From NCBI RefSeq assembly GCF_021484805.1, contig NZ_CP090557.1:4848001-4912000 (forward strand): a stretch of 64,000 nt of DNA, written 5' to 3'. The position numbers and the translations under genes were made by a program. The notes under the pieces were generated by a model that ran no database searches, was not told where the DNA came from, and was given only the letters and a program-made list of their open reading frames with translations. Shown in pieces: positions 7,892-17,223 of the stretch (position 1 is its first letter; each line of letters begins with the position of its first letter). This DNA is from Tellurirhabdus bombi (lineage in GTDB: Bacteria; Bacteroidota; Bacteroidia; Cytophagales; Spirosomataceae).

Positions 7892-9493
7892 TTATTCGCC
7901 TTTAGGCTCAACCAGAACAACCTCTTCTTTATCAACCACAACCTGGCCTTCAGCCAGTCCTTTTGGTTTTCGAACAAACTTTTTGGGCGTCACAATAACC
8001 GGACAAAGCGTATCAGTCCGCCGTTTTGAGTACCAGGCCGCGAGTTGTGCCGCCCGTTCGATAACCGTTTTCGGAAACTTTTTACCCGCCTGGTACTTGA
8101 TCAGCACGTGCGAACCCGACACGTCGCGGGCGTGCAGCCAAAGGTCTTCTTTAAAACTGTATTGCTGGGTTAGTAAATCGTTGTTCTTGGCATTGCGCCC
8201 GATCAGAATGACAAAGTTTTCGACTTCCACTAGTTTGAAAAGTTGATTGGGAGCCGTAGCCGCTTTCTCATTCAGAATCTTGGTATTCTTCAGGTATTTA
8301 CGCAACTCCCGCAGGTTCTCAATGGCCTGAAGCGCCGCAATCTGTTCTTGAATTTCGGCCAATTCCTGTTCCCGACGCTCGATACCCTCCTGGATTTTTT
8401 CCAGTTCTATTTTTTCGTTTTTAGCCTTCCGGTAGTAAGACTCGGCATTTTTCTGCGGGTTTAAATCAGGTTTCAGCTTGATAACGATGGGTTGATCGCG
8501 GTAAAAATCATACAGTTCCACTTTATCAGCCCGCTCAGGAATCTGGTGCAGATTGGCCATCAAAATATTCGCAATTTGCTCGTTCTTCCCTGCTTCGTCC
8601 AAGCCAACAAGCCTGTCCATGTTGGTGTCAATATAGGCTTGCGTGCGTTTGAGCCGCTTTTCCAATAACCGCAAGGCTTCTCCTTTTTCGCGATCCAGGG
8701 TATTGCGCCCCATGAAGGTCGAATAAAAGCGATTTGTTGCCTCCAGTGGATTGTCAAATTCCTGACTGATTGCCGCCGGGTCATCCGGGAGAAGTAAAGA
8801 CAGGGTAGGCTTATGTTCGAAGCGAACGAGGTAATAGCGCGGTTGTTCAAGCTGCTGCACCGTCCGCTGAATCAGGCCCCAACGCTCCGCTTCGTCTTTT
8901 CCCAGATGGGCCTGCACGTGTGCGTTAACCACTTTACCAAACGTCGGGAACAACTTGCGGTGATCATATCCGGCCTGCACATATGCCTCCCACGACTGAT
9001 CGATTGGCCGATCCAGGTGGGATAAAACCAGGTTGTTATCTTCCACCAATTTGCTGTTAAACAAATCGATCACCTTGTCGCCCTGAAAAATGGCCAGATT
9101 GGGCCGGTTACCGAAAAATTTAAACAGAATAGAAAACCCGTCTTCCAGTTCAATGGCCAGACAGCGCTCATTTAAAAAGGATCGCACTCCCGTTACAACC
9201 TTCCCATCAACTTCTTCGCCCCGTTCCGCCATGCCGGTTAGCTCATCGAATAAATCGACACTGTTGGTACGCGCTCGCTGAACCTGCTCCGGAAAAAATA
9301 GCCCCGAAAAATCAGGCCGTAAGGTTGCTTTGAGGTAGAAAGGTCGGTAATAATTCAGTTTTCCTCTCGCCTGAGCAAATACCATCACCAGTTCGTCGCG
9401 ATCCTGGCTGAAACATTCCATCAATTTTAAACCAACCAGTTGCGTTTGCAGCGCTGGAGCCAACTGACGAAGAAAATAATAATTGGTGTGCAC
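7892..9493 (-). CDS. rqcH: RqcH/NFACT-family ribosome quality control protein
   Basis: A 533-residue NFACT protein. Known members (RqcH, Rqc2/NEMF) bind 50S subunits blocked by peptidyl-tRNA and recruit tRNA-Ala to build C-terminal alanine tails. Visible parts are the N-terminal NFACT-N region (HTNYYFLRQLAPAL), a long central coiled coil (about 330-410) and the C-terminal NFACT-R domain with LWLHARDVSGSHVLIKY and AAQLAAWYSKRR. Older annotation would call it fibronectin-binding protein. The start is a GTG at 9493: the next upstream in-frame codon of note is a stop and there is no ATG, while the MHTNYYFL beginning is typical. A -7 box CAAAGGTA (9517-9524, minus strand) supports that start. Confidence 0.88.
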   Translation of the reverse strand: MHTNYYFLRQLAPALQTQLVGLKLMECFSQDRDELVMVFAQARGKLNYYRPFYLKATLRPDFSGLFFPEQVQRARTNSVDLFDELTGMAERGEEVDGKVVTGVRSFLNERCLAIELEDGFSILFKFFGNRPNLAIFQGDKVIDLFNSKLVEDNNLVLSHLDRPIDQSWEAYVQAGYDHRKLFPTFGKVVNAHVQAHLGKDEAERWGLIQRTVQQLEQPRYYLVRFEHKPTLSLLLPDDPAAISQEFDNPLEATNRFYSTFMGRNTLDREKGEALRLLEKRLKRTQAYIDTNMDRLVGLDEAGKNEQIANILMANLHQIPERADKVELYDFYRDQPIVIKLKPDLNPQKNAESYYRKAKNEKIELEKIQEGIERREQELAEIQEQIAALQAIENLRELRKYLKNTKILNEKAATAPNQLFKLVEVENFVILIGRNAKNNDLLTQQYSFKEDLWLHARDVSGSHVLIKYQAGKKFPKTVIERAAQLAAWYSKRRTDTLCPVIVTPKKFVRKPKGLAEGQVVVDKEEVVLVEPKGE

Positions 9494-9516
9494 AGAGGTA
9501 AGCGTTTTACTGGCAG

Positions 9517-9524
9517 CAAAGGTA
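9517..9524 (-). promoter_or_regulatory. -7 element TACCTTTG for rqcH
   Basis: On the minus strand this reads TACCTTTG, an exact TAnnTTTG match, 24 bases from the GTG start of rqcH. No good -33 TTG is found at the ideal distance. Confidence 0.4.
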
Positions 9525-9587
9525 CACTATCCCGAACAATTCAGTCCGCTAACCGTTTATTTCCCATAACCATTTTCGCACAACGTT

Positions 9588-9860
9588 ATGGCAAACAACA
9601 AAACCACGAACCAACCTGGTTCGGACAACAAGCAACCAAATTCGGACCGCAATCGCAACGTTGACGCACGAGATACATCCGGCCAAAAGCCGAACATGGA
9701 GCAAGAGCGTTCCAACCGAGATAAAACCGTGCAGGGTGATAATGAGCCAGATAGTGCAGAGGGCAAAACGAAGACTGAGCTAGAACACGAACGTGGCGGG
9801 CATGGCCGAAGCGGACACAGCAGCTCACGCAGTGGCAGTGATAGCGGTGGCGGTAAGTAA
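9588..9860 (+). CDS. Small disordered hydrophilic protein
   Basis: 90 residues with almost no hydrophobic amino acids. It is rich in Asn, Gln, Ser, Asp, Lys and Arg and ends in HGRSGHSSSRSGSDSGGGK. It has no signal peptide, helix pattern or known domain and should be intrinsically disordered. It is read divergently from rqcH (94-base gap) and precedes the epimerase. The composition recalls small stress-type or desiccation-type hydrophilins, but that is only an analogy. The longer open frame on the opposite strand has poor composition and is judged a shadow. Confidence 0.55.
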   Translation: MANNKTTNQPGSDNKQPNSDRNRNVDARDTSGQKPNMEQERSNRDKTVQGDNEPDSAEGKTKTELEHERGGHGRSGHSSSRSGSDSGGGK

Positions 9861-9903
9861 TCAATTCCAGCGTCAGGGTTTAACGTTTGAACCAGGCAAT
9901 TCA

Positions 9904-9911
9904 TACATTTG
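9904..9911 (+). promoter_or_regulatory. -7 element TACATTTG before the epimerase gene
   Basis: An exact TAnnTTTG match 27 bases before the ATG at 9939, with a T-rich stretch (about 9879-9881) at roughly the -33 position. Confidence 0.45.
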
Positions 9912-9938
9912 CTTTCAAACGCTAAACCTTAATCCTTC

Positions 9939-11126
9939 ATGCTTCCCGATTTACGCCTTATCCGCCAGGAGCTCAACCAGGAGCTAAAGGATATTCTGGC
10001 TTACTGGCAGACCTACGGCCCTGACCCAAATGGTGGTTACTACGGCCAGGTCGATTATCAGAATGCCCCCAAAATTGACGCGCCCAAAGGCATAGTTTTG
10101 AATAGCCGAATCGTCTGGACGTTTGCGGCTGCCGCCCGGCATACGCAGCACCACGATCAATACCTCCCCCACGCCGAACGCGCTTTCAAATACTTGACAA
10201 CGTATTTTAGAGATCCGCAATTTGGCGGCGTCTACTGGCTGGTTGATGCCAAAGGCAGCCCTTTCGTACCTGTAAAACAGCTTTATGGTCAGGCATTTGC
10301 GGTTTATGGACTGAGCGAATATTACCGCGTTGCCAAGCACCAGCCAGCGCTTGATTTTGCCAAAGAAATTTACGGACTCATGGTAAAACACGGGTTTGAC
10401 GCCAAAAAAGGCGGCTTTCACGAGGCTTTTGCCCGCGACTGGTCGGAAGCAGACGACTATATTTTAAGTAATAAGGCCGAGCGGGAGACGAAAACCATGA
10501 ACACGCACCTGCACATTCTGGAAGCGTTTACAAACTTGTACCGCGTTTGGCCTGACGAGGGGCTGCGAAAACAGGTGCGTGGCCTGATCGATTCGTTTTT
10601 GACGCATATCATCGATCCAAAAACCTACCGCATGAATTTATTTATGGACGATGACTGGCGCGTGCGCCGCACGGCGGTTTCCTACGGGCATGACATTGAG
10701 GCCTCCTGGCTCCTGCTTGAGTCGGCGGAGGTTTTACACGATGAAAAGCTCATCAAGCAAATAAAAGACCTTTCGATCAAGATGGCACGGGCGGCAGCAA
10801 CTGGCCTCGAAGCCGACGGTGGTTTAAATTATGAATACGATCCGAAAACGGGTCATGTCAACCGGGAACGGTCGTGGTGGGTGATGGCCGAAGCGATGGT
10901 CGGGTTTTACAACGCGTACCAATTAACCAACGAAAAGCAATTTCTTGATAAGGCGCTGCAAAGCTGGGAGTTCACCAAGAAATATTTACTGGACACAAAA
11001 AAAGGCGAATGGTTCAGCGGAGTGGATGCCAATCACGCCGTGCTGGGTGATGCGAAAATCAGCATGTGGAAGTGTCCGTACCATAACTCAAGAGCCTGCA
11101 TGGAGTTGCTCGACCGGATGAGTTAG
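9939..11126 (+). CDS. Cellobiose 2-epimerase-like (AGE-family) protein
   Basis: 395 residues with the (alpha/alpha)6-barrel pattern of the N-acylglucosamine 2-epimerase family. Matching stretches are GGYYGQVDY, NSRIVWTFAAAAR, GVYWLVDAKG, KTMNTHLHILEAFTNLYR, YGHDIEASWLLLE, RSWWVMAEAMVGFYNAY and WKCPYHNSRACMELL. The His residues in NTHLH, YGHDIE and CPYHNSR correspond to the catalytic and sugar-binding histidines of cellobiose 2-epimerases, which epimerise the reducing-end glucose of beta-1,4-disaccharides to mannose. No signal peptide is seen, so it acts in the cytoplasm. Its stop overlaps the convergent hydrolase gene by 4 bases. A mannobiose or AGE role is an alternative. Confidence 0.85.
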   Translation: MLPDLRLIRQELNQELKDILAYWQTYGPDPNGGYYGQVDYQNAPKIDAPKGIVLNSRIVWTFAAAARHTQHHDQYLPHAERAFKYLTTYFRDPQFGGVYWLVDAKGSPFVPVKQLYGQAFAVYGLSEYYRVAKHQPALDFAKEIYGLMVKHGFDAKKGGFHEAFARDWSEADDYILSNKAERETKTMNTHLHILEAFTNLYRVWPDEGLRKQVRGLIDSFLTHIIDPKTYRMNLFMDDDWRVRRTAVSYGHDIEASWLLLESAEVLHDEKLIKQIKDLSIKMARAAATGLEADGGLNYEYDPKTGHVNRERSWWVMAEAMVGFYNAYQLTNEKQFLDKALQSWEFTKKYLLDTKKGEWFSGVDANHAVLGDAKISMWKCPYHNSRACMELLDRMS

Positions 11127-11884
11127 AGTTTGATTCTCAGCCCATCGAAGCCCAAACGAATGTAAGGTGGTAGTTCCTGTTCTACTTCGCGGTGCAACCC
11201 TAGTTTATGGCTAATGTGCGTGAAATAAGTCATTTCTGGCCGAATCCGTTCTACGAGGGCAACCGCCTGGTCCAGCGTAAAATGGGATAAATGCGGCTGA
11301 CGTTGCAGCGCATCCAGCACCAGAACCCGCGTTCCATACACTTTTTCTAACTCTTGATCAGAAATATAATTGAGGTCGGTCAGGTACGTAAAATCATGGA
11401 TGCGAAAGCCCAGTACGGGCAACCGATGATGCAGCACATCGATAGGCGTAAAACGGACACCCGCCACCTCAAAAGGCTCGGTATCAATCTCGTTCAGCCG
11501 AACACTGGGAATGCCGGGGTATCTTTTTTCGGCGAATACATAGGCAAACTCGGTTTGAATTTGATCAAGCACCCGCTTACGCGCGTAGATCGGAATGTCG
11601 TATCCCTGCCGAAAATTATAAGCCCGTATATCATCCAGGCCAGCGGTGTGGTCTTTATGCTCGTGCGTAAAAATCACCGCGTCCAAGTGCCGAATGCCTT
11701 CGCGCAGGACTTGCTGACGAAAGTCGGGACCCGTATCAATGATAAAACTTTTGCCATCCACCGAAACATGGATAGATGTCCGCAGGCGTTTATCCCGAAA
11801 ATCAACGGACCGGCAAACGACGCAGTCGCAGCCAATCTGTGGCACCCCGGATGAAGTACCGGTTCCAAGCAGCGTGACGAGCAT
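11123..11884 (-). CDS. MBL-fold metallohydrolase, PhnP-like
   Basis: 253 residues from the ATG at 11884; an upstream TTG would add MPLI and is less likely. It starts MLVTLLGTGTSSGVPQ, the usual opening of PhnP/RNase Z-type beta-lactamase-fold phosphodiesterases. Metal-binding motifs are HEHKDHTAGLDD (HxHxDH), the Asp in LTDLNYIS and the late His in THISHKLG. An early Cys pair, IGCDCVVC, fits the zinc-binding CxCxxC seen in PhnP-type enzymes. It probably hydrolyses a cyclic phosphodiester or similar small substrate; no phosphonate genes are nearby, so the name is by fold only. Confidence 0.88.
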   Translation of the reverse strand: MLVTLLGTGTSSGVPQIGCDCVVCRSVDFRDKRLRTSIHVSVDGKSFIIDTGPDFRQQVLREGIRHLDAVIFTHEHKDHTAGLDDIRAYNFRQGYDIPIYARKRVLDQIQTEFAYVFAEKRYPGIPSVRLNEIDTEPFEVAGVRFTPIDVLHHRLPVLGFRIHDFTYLTDLNYISDQELEKVYGTRVLVLDALQRQPHLSHFTLDQAVALVERIRPEMTYFTHISHKLGLHREVEQELPPYIRLGFDGLRIKL

Positions 11885-11919
11885 AATGAGTGGCAAAAGG
11901 ATAAAGTAGCAACCTGACT

Positions 11920-11966
11920 CACCGGAGCAACGGACAACGACCTGTTCGTGTACCCTTACTCCGGTG
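11920..11966 (-). terminator. Inverted repeat after the receiver gene
   Basis: CACCGGAG (11920-11927) and CTCCGGTG (11959-11966) can pair across a 31-base loop, downstream of the minus-strand receiver gene. There is no T tract, so this is only a possible terminator. Confidence 0.3.
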
Positions 11967-11985
11967 TTTCAGTTCTTTTCTTTAG

Positions 11986-12363
11986 CTACTTATCTGTCAA
12001 CTGATTGACTACTTCAACCAAACGATCGAAGTTTAATGGTTTTACCAGCACATCGTTGAAGCCAGCAGATTTAAATTCTTCTTCTGTGTAATTCTTAGCA
12101 TTGCCCGTGATGGCCACGATGGGCACATTGGCTTTTTTGCTATCTGGTAAGGCCCGTACACGACGAACGCACTCCATACCGTCCATAATGGGCATGTTAA
12201 TGTCCAGAAGCAAAATGCTGAAATCTTCTTTGTCCAGAATCTGCAAAACCTGCTCACCGTTCTTTACAGAGGTGATGTCGTAGTTTTGGAATTCCAGAAT
12301 TTTGCGGGCTAGGTTCTGAATAACAGAGCTATCTTCGGCAATTAGTACGCGTTTGGCTGACAT
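11986..12363 (-). CDS. Stand-alone CheY-like response regulator receiver
   Basis: 125 residues, all receiver domain. The acidic pair is Glu10-Asp11, the phosphorylation site is Asp54 (LLLDINMPIMDG), and the conserved Thr (AITGNA) and Lys (VLVKPL) are present. No output domain is attached, so it must act through a partner or as a phosphorelay shuttle. The 1247-residue hybrid kinase at 13234-16977, also on the minus strand, ends in an HPt domain. It is therefore a plausible phosphodonor, but the two genes are separated by a gene on the other strand. Confidence 0.92.
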   Translation of the reverse strand: MSAKRVLIAEDSSVIQNLARKILEFQNYDITSVKNGEQVLQILDKEDFSILLLDINMPIMDGMECVRRVRALPDSKKANVPIVAITGNAKNYTEEEFKSAGFNDVLVKPLNFDRLVEVVNQLTDK

Positions 12364-12744
12364 GTCGGCTATCAGTAATGTTATGTAGGTCCGTCCCCAT
12401 TTCCTTGGCTCGCTGGGAGCAACTCAATGGGTTTAGATTGTTTGAGCAGGTGAAATTAGTCACTATTCCAGAAAGACAAAAAAAACTTTGCTACTTACGC
12501 AGGAAGCTATTTAAAGGTACTCCTTATCAAAAAGACAATATCACAATTTATTCTTAAAAATTTAATATTAAATATTAACAATTTAGGGAAAGGATGTGTA
12601 TATTTATTTTTTGGCACTGAATCGCAGGAAGTAATTCGCCCCTAGAAACCCAAGCCTCGTAACAACGACTCCGCCCGGTTTTCAGAAGAGAGAATTCATC
12701 AGCGCGAAGTCTAAAAAATCCTCTTGAACCTTCTTCTACGCGTT
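12364..12744. other. 381-base intergenic region
   Basis: Non-coding spacer between two divergent genes, visibly A+T-rich at about 12530-12615. A minus-strand TACCTTTA at about 12513-12520 could be a -7 box for the receiver gene. No tRNA, repeat or terminator was recognised. Confidence 0.5.
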
Positions 12745-13179
12745 ATGAAACTAACTGGACCAAACACTTACTTTGAGCTGGATATACTGGATTACGAGTA
12801 TAACGACGCCAAGCATTTTCTGGATCGTAACTGGCTACACGTCAGCCTGAAAACCCGCTTCCAAAACCAGGAAAGCACAACAACGGCACCCCTCCTATCC
12901 ACCTGGGAAGTTGAGATGCTCATCAAGTGGATGCGCTCCATTGCGAACCAGTGCAAATCCCTGACTAAATTGACCTTTACCGAACCTTGTCTGGGTTTTA
13001 GCGCCGTCACCACTGAACAGCCAACCCGTATTCTAAACATCAAACTGGACTGTGAAGCGACGCCGGACTGGTCAGACGGAGGCCCTTTTGTCCTTCCCGT
13101 CTCCCCTTGTCCCGAAGAATTAGAAATGGCCATTCACGATCTGGAAAATCAGCTCCAGCAATTTCCGGTTCGGGAGTAA
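12745..13179 (+). CDS. Hypothetical protein, possibly WapI/immunity-like fold
   Basis: 144 residues from the ATG at 12745 (a TTG seven codons upstream is less likely). It has no signal peptide or transmembrane helix. A first strand-rich part (YFELDILDYEYNDA, WLHVSLKTRF) is followed by LSTWEVEMLIKWMRSIA and LTFTEPCLGFS. That order, a helix like WEVEMLIKWM and then an F-x-EP-x-L-x-F strand, resembles small WapI-type immunity proteins, but the resemblance is weak and from memory. It stands alone on the plus strand between two minus-strand signalling genes. No toxin gene is adjacent. Confidence 0.6.
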   Translation: MKLTGPNTYFELDILDYEYNDAKHFLDRNWLHVSLKTRFQNQESTTTAPLLSTWEVEMLIKWMRSIANQCKSLTKLTFTEPCLGFSAVTTEQPTRILNIKLDCEATPDWSDGGPFVLPVSPCPEELEMAIHDLENQLQQFPVRE

Positions 13180-13233
13180 TTTTTTAAACGGACCCACCGG
13201 CACCGGTTGGCCGATGAGCCCGTTTCTTTCCGG

Positions 13234-16200
13234 CTACGACTTTTCGGTGGCCAGTAATTCGTTCAGGACGGGGCTATAATCCCTTAAAAACTCTTTGTAC
13301 GTTTTTTCCAACTGGATCAGGTCTTCGGCCAGTGTATTCGTATCGTTGGTTTTCAGTTTTGCTTCCGCAATCCGCGCTACATCGGCAACACGGGTGACGC
13401 CAATCGTTCCTGCGCTTCCTTTGAGCGTATGTAGGTTACTTTTAACCGTTGCGATATCACCAATGGCAAAGGCATCCAGCGAACCTTGCACCAGCATCGT
13501 TGCTTCTTCCTGAAAATCTTCGTAAATCGACAGGACCAGGTCTGGGCCGCCCAACTGAGCTAACTGAGCAATTGTGTCCGCATCAATCATAGGAACCACC
13601 AGTTCCTGCACAAATTGCTGCTGGGCGGATCGAAGCTCGGCCGCTTCCCGGAATGTTTTTCCTGCCTCCGCAATTTCTTTGACTTTGGCAATCAGGCTTT
13701 GGGCCCGAATTGGCTTGGCAATGTAATCATCCAGCCCCTGGCTTAAAAAGCGGTCGCGGTCTTCGCGCATGGAGTAGGCCGTCATGGCTACAATGGGCGG
13801 CAATTCCTTCCCAAACTGCTCGCGCAATCGCTTCGTGGTTTCAACGCCATCCATATCCGGCATCTGAATATCCATAAAGACGACATCGTAGGCCATTCCC
13901 TGGACCGCCAGCGAAGCCGCCACCCGCTCGATGGCTTCCATACCACTGGAGGCGGTATCGACGCGACAGCCCGATTTTTTGAGAATTTCGCTGGCTACCT
14001 TCCGGTTCACGGCATTATCATCAACAAGCAGAATAGCTGGCTTATACGTCGAGAAAACGTTTTGCAGGGGCACATCCACTTCGTTCGCCATGTTGGCCGA
14101 CGGGCTGATAGCCGTTTCTTTCACCTCAATGGTAAACCAGAACACACTGCCCTGGCCCGCCGCCGAGTCCACCCCAATGGAGCCTTTCATGAGCGCCGCC
14201 AGTTCTTTCGAAATGGCCAGGCCAAGCCCCGTTCCACCAAAAGATTTCCGCGAAGACGTATCTACCTGACTAAAAGAATTAAAGAGCAACCCTAAGTCTT
14301 CTTTCGCAATTCCAATCCCCGTATCCTGCACACTAAACTTGATGCGGTTGAACTTGCCCCGTTTTTCCTGCAACGATACATGGATGGTAACAGCACCGTT
14401 TTCGGTAAACTTGATCGCGTTTGAAGTTAAATTTGAGAGAATTTGCAAAAGCCGCGTCTGGTCGGCAATGACATACTGGGGCAGGTCAGGTCCGAGCTTG
14501 TAGATCAGTTTATTGCCTTTGGCATTTGCCTGCTGCCCAAATAAAGCGACCAGCTTATCCAGAATTTCCTGCAAAGGCAACGGTGCTTCGTGCAACTGCA
14601 TTTTTCCGGCTTCGATTTTCGATAAGTCCAGAATATCGTTCAGAATATTAAGCAGTGTTTCCGACGAGCGTTTGATGGTCTGGACGTAATCTTTCTGCTC
14701 TTGATCCAGAGGTGTGTCATTTAGCAAATCAATCATACCGATAACGCCGTTCATGGGCGTGCGGATTTCGTGGCTCATGTTGGCCAGGAACCGCTCTTTT
14801 ACCTTCAATGAACGCTCGGCATCTTCTTTGGCCAGCATCAACTCTTGTGCATTCCGCTTCAACTCGGTGATATCACGCGCCAGCGTTGCCACTTCCGTAA
14901 CCCGCCCTCCGTTGTCTGAAAGGGTGAGCATGTTGAACATGAATTGCCGCTCCGTGCCGTCTTTCCGGCGAATGGTTGCTTCAAAATTCCGTAAACTTTT
15001 GTGCCGAATAACCCGTAGCAAAGCCCGCTTAACGTCGTGCTTGTCAACGTAGTTAATAATCGGCTGGCCCATTACTTCCTCGGGTCTATATCCGGTCCGT
15101 TTCAGAACCGACTGACTAATCATTGTGATCCGGCCATGACGGTCAACACGGCAGTAAATATCCTGCAGGTTAACAAAGATGCCTCGGAATTTTTCTTCAC
15201 TTTCCCGCAGCTCCAGTTCTGTCCGCTTCCGCACCGTTATGTCCCGGGCAATTCCCGATACTTCCTCAATGATTCCACCCGACAGCAGGATCGGATTCAG
15301 GTTTACTTCCAGCCATATTTCCCCATCATTTCCATTGTGTCGACCGTTCTTTGAGCTGTCGAAATGAAGCTCCACGCTCTGCGGTAATCCCCTGAACGCC
15401 ATGCGGTACCGCTCTTCTAGCAGTTTCCGGTTAGCGGTACCGATGAGTCGCCAGCCCAGCTTTTCCGTCGTGATATTGAGTTGCGGAACTTCACCCAAAC
15501 GCGTTTCAATGAGCCGGGAATAATTTCGGTTAAAAGAGGTGAGCTGGTAGCTTTTGTTTACCGACCAGATCAAGTGCGAACTGCTATCGAAAATGGCATT
15601 CAGACGGGCCGTTTGCTTACCCAGTGCCGCTTCGTCCTGCTTCCGGGCGATGGCCAGTGCCACCTGTCCCGAGATAAATTCCAGCAGTTCAAGATCGCGG
15701 GTGTTGTAAGCCGTTACGTTGTCGTAGGACTTAACGCCAATAATTCCCGTAATCCGGTCGCCAATCCGCAGCGGTGCGCAGAGCATTACTTTTGGAATCT
15801 GCCCGTATAAATAGATGTTGTGCGTATCGGCCAGCTTCTGAATATCCTGCTCATACAGAAACAGAGGTCTGTTTTCACGGATGGTATATTCCGTTAATCC
15901 ATTGCCAAGCCGACGCTTCGTAAAGCGCACATTTCCCCGGAAATATTCGTCAACGTAGTAGGGAAAATAAAGGTAACTTTTGCCCTGGTCATACAACGCG
16001 ATGAAAAAATTCTGAGCGTCGATGATATTAGCCAGTTCGTCGTGAATTTTCTGGTAAAGGTCGTCGAGATCAGGGGTGTTGAGGGTCCAGTTGGCGATGC
16101 TATAATACAGTTTCTGCGCTTTTTCGGCCCGAATCCGACTCGTAATATTGTGTAAAATACACCGAAAGACGGTCGGTTTTCCTTGGTCATAGCGACAGTT

Positions 16201-16977
16201 GACTGAGCCCGACAGAAAAATAACTTTACCGCTTTTGCTTCGAAAAACCGTCTCGAAATAAGGAAATTTTTCGCCCGCCTGCACGCGCTTGAGCCGCTGC
16301 AAGGTGCTTTCGGCAAAATCCGGGTGCAGGACGTCGGTTAACGTCAACGAAGCAATTTCCTCCGAACTGTATCCTAAAACTTCACGCCAGGCGCGGTTAA
16401 CAAACACAAATTTGCCATCCAACGTCACCAGTTGAATCAGGTCACTGGTATTATCCACCAAATCCTGAAGTTGGGCGTTGGAGTAAGACAGCGCCGAGGC
16501 TACACGCTTTTTGTTGGTCACGTCCTCCGCAATGAGCGTAAATGACGCAATAACACCGGCCACATTATTGATAATGAAGGAGTTCAAGTGGACATGCCGC
16601 AGCGCACCACTTTTAGCCAGCAGGTTCATTTCCTTTTGTTCCAGCAAGCCCCCCCGTTCAATGGCTTCATCAAAGTCCTGCTCGATTTGAAGCCGTTCAC
16701 TGTCTGGAATAAACGTTTCAAAGAAGTTTGTCCCAACGATGTCTTCCTTCGACCAGCCCGTAATGCGCAGGGTATATTGATTGGCAAACGTAACGGTACC
16801 GTCCCGCTCGATGGTTAACCCAATCAAATTCAGTTGGTCAACTGTTTTTCGGACATCAAACAAAGGCAAGTTCTGCGCCCGGGCTGACTCATCCAGCGTA
16901 TTCAAAATATCAAGTTCTTTACTTAGTCGCCGAATTTCGGTGACTAGTTCTTCCTTTGTTTTAGCAGACCAGCGCAC
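13234..16977 (-). CDS. Hybrid sensor histidine kinase (PAS/GAF-HisKA-HATPase-REC-HPt)
   Basis: A 1247-residue cytosolic multi-step phosphorelay kinase with no transmembrane helix. Order: N-terminal coiled coil, PAS (about 45-155), PAS (165-285), GAF (295-450), PAS (455-585), PAS (590-705), HisKA with MSHEIRTPMNG (His736), HATPase with NLTSNAIKF, DTGIGI and GTGLGLAI (about 835-955), receiver with Asp986/Asp987, Asp1036, Thr and Lys1088, and a C-terminal HPt with NLHTLKGSAG (His1183). All phosphotransfer residues are intact. Translation must begin at a GTG (16977), because an in-frame stop lies five codons upstream and no ATG is near. The input is probably an intracellular small molecule or redox signal. 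Confidence 0.95.
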   Translation of the reverse strand: MRWSAKTKEELVTEIRRLSKELDILNTLDESARAQNLPLFDVRKTVDQLNLIGLTIERDGTVTFANQYTLRITGWSKEDIVGTNFFETFIPDSERLQIEQDFDEAIERGGLLEQKEMNLLAKSGALRHVHLNSFIINNVAGVIASFTLIAEDVTNKKRVASALSYSNAQLQDLVDNTSDLIQLVTLDGKFVFVNRAWREVLGYSSEEIASLTLTDVLHPDFAESTLQRLKRVQAGEKFPYFETVFRSKSGKVIFLSGSVNCRYDQGKPTVFRCILHNITSRIRAEKAQKLYYSIANWTLNTPDLDDLYQKIHDELANIIDAQNFFIALYDQGKSYLYFPYYVDEYFRGNVRFTKRRLGNGLTEYTIRENRPLFLYEQDIQKLADTHNIYLYGQIPKVMLCAPLRIGDRITGIIGVKSYDNVTAYNTRDLELLEFISGQVALAIARKQDEAALGKQTARLNAIFDSSSHLIWSVNKSYQLTSFNRNYSRLIETRLGEVPQLNITTEKLGWRLIGTANRKLLEERYRMAFRGLPQSVELHFDSSKNGRHNGNDGEIWLEVNLNPILLSGGIIEEVSGIARDITVRKRTELELRESEEKFRGIFVNLQDIYCRVDRHGRITMISQSVLKRTGYRPEEVMGQPIINYVDKHDVKRALLRVIRHKSLRNFEATIRRKDGTERQFMFNMLTLSDNGGRVTEVATLARDITELKRNAQELMLAKEDAERSLKVKERFLANMSHEIRTPMNGVIGMIDLLNDTPLDQEQKDYVQTIKRSSETLLNILNDILDLSKIEAGKMQLHEAPLPLQEILDKLVALFGQQANAKGNKLIYKLGPDLPQYVIADQTRLLQILSNLTSNAIKFTENGAVTIHVSLQEKRGKFNRIKFSVQDTGIGIAKEDLGLLFNSFSQVDTSSRKSFGGTGLGLAISKELAALMKGSIGVDSAAGQGSVFWFTIEVKETAISPSANMANEVDVPLQNVFSTYKPAILLVDDNAVNRKVASEILKKSGCRVDTASSGMEAIERVAASLAVQGMAYDVVFMDIQMPDMDGVETTKRLREQFGKELPPIVAMTAYSMREDRDRFLSQGLDDYIAKPIRAQSLIAKVKEIAEAGKTFREAAELRSAQQQFVQELVVPMIDADTIAQLAQLGGPDLVLSIYEDFQEEATMLVQGSLDAFAIGDIATVKSNLHTLKGSAGTIGVTRVADVARIAEAKLKTNDTNTLAEDLIQLEKTYKEFLRDYSPVLNELLATEKS

Positions 16978-17223
16978 GTTTTCTAATTTTCAATTTAATA
17001 TGAGTTCAACGAGTAAGTAAAAAACCCAGCTTTGCAACCCAGCCTTTCCAACGATTCACTTACTCATTGATGCATCTAGTGAAGATACAAAAAATAGCCT
17101 GAATCGAATAAAAATTTGCTTTTTCAGGGTTAAGTAACCGTTTTCAGCGATTCCTTTTATTGGAAGCTGCGTTTAAAATCCAGGAATAGTTTCGTAATTT
17201 AGTCTTGCGTAAAACCCTCCGTG

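Noticed and set aside
9557-9904. A 115-codon minus-strand frame rich in Cys, Leu and Pro
   Set aside because: Antisense to the 90-residue hydrophilic protein; neither start context nor composition supports a gene.
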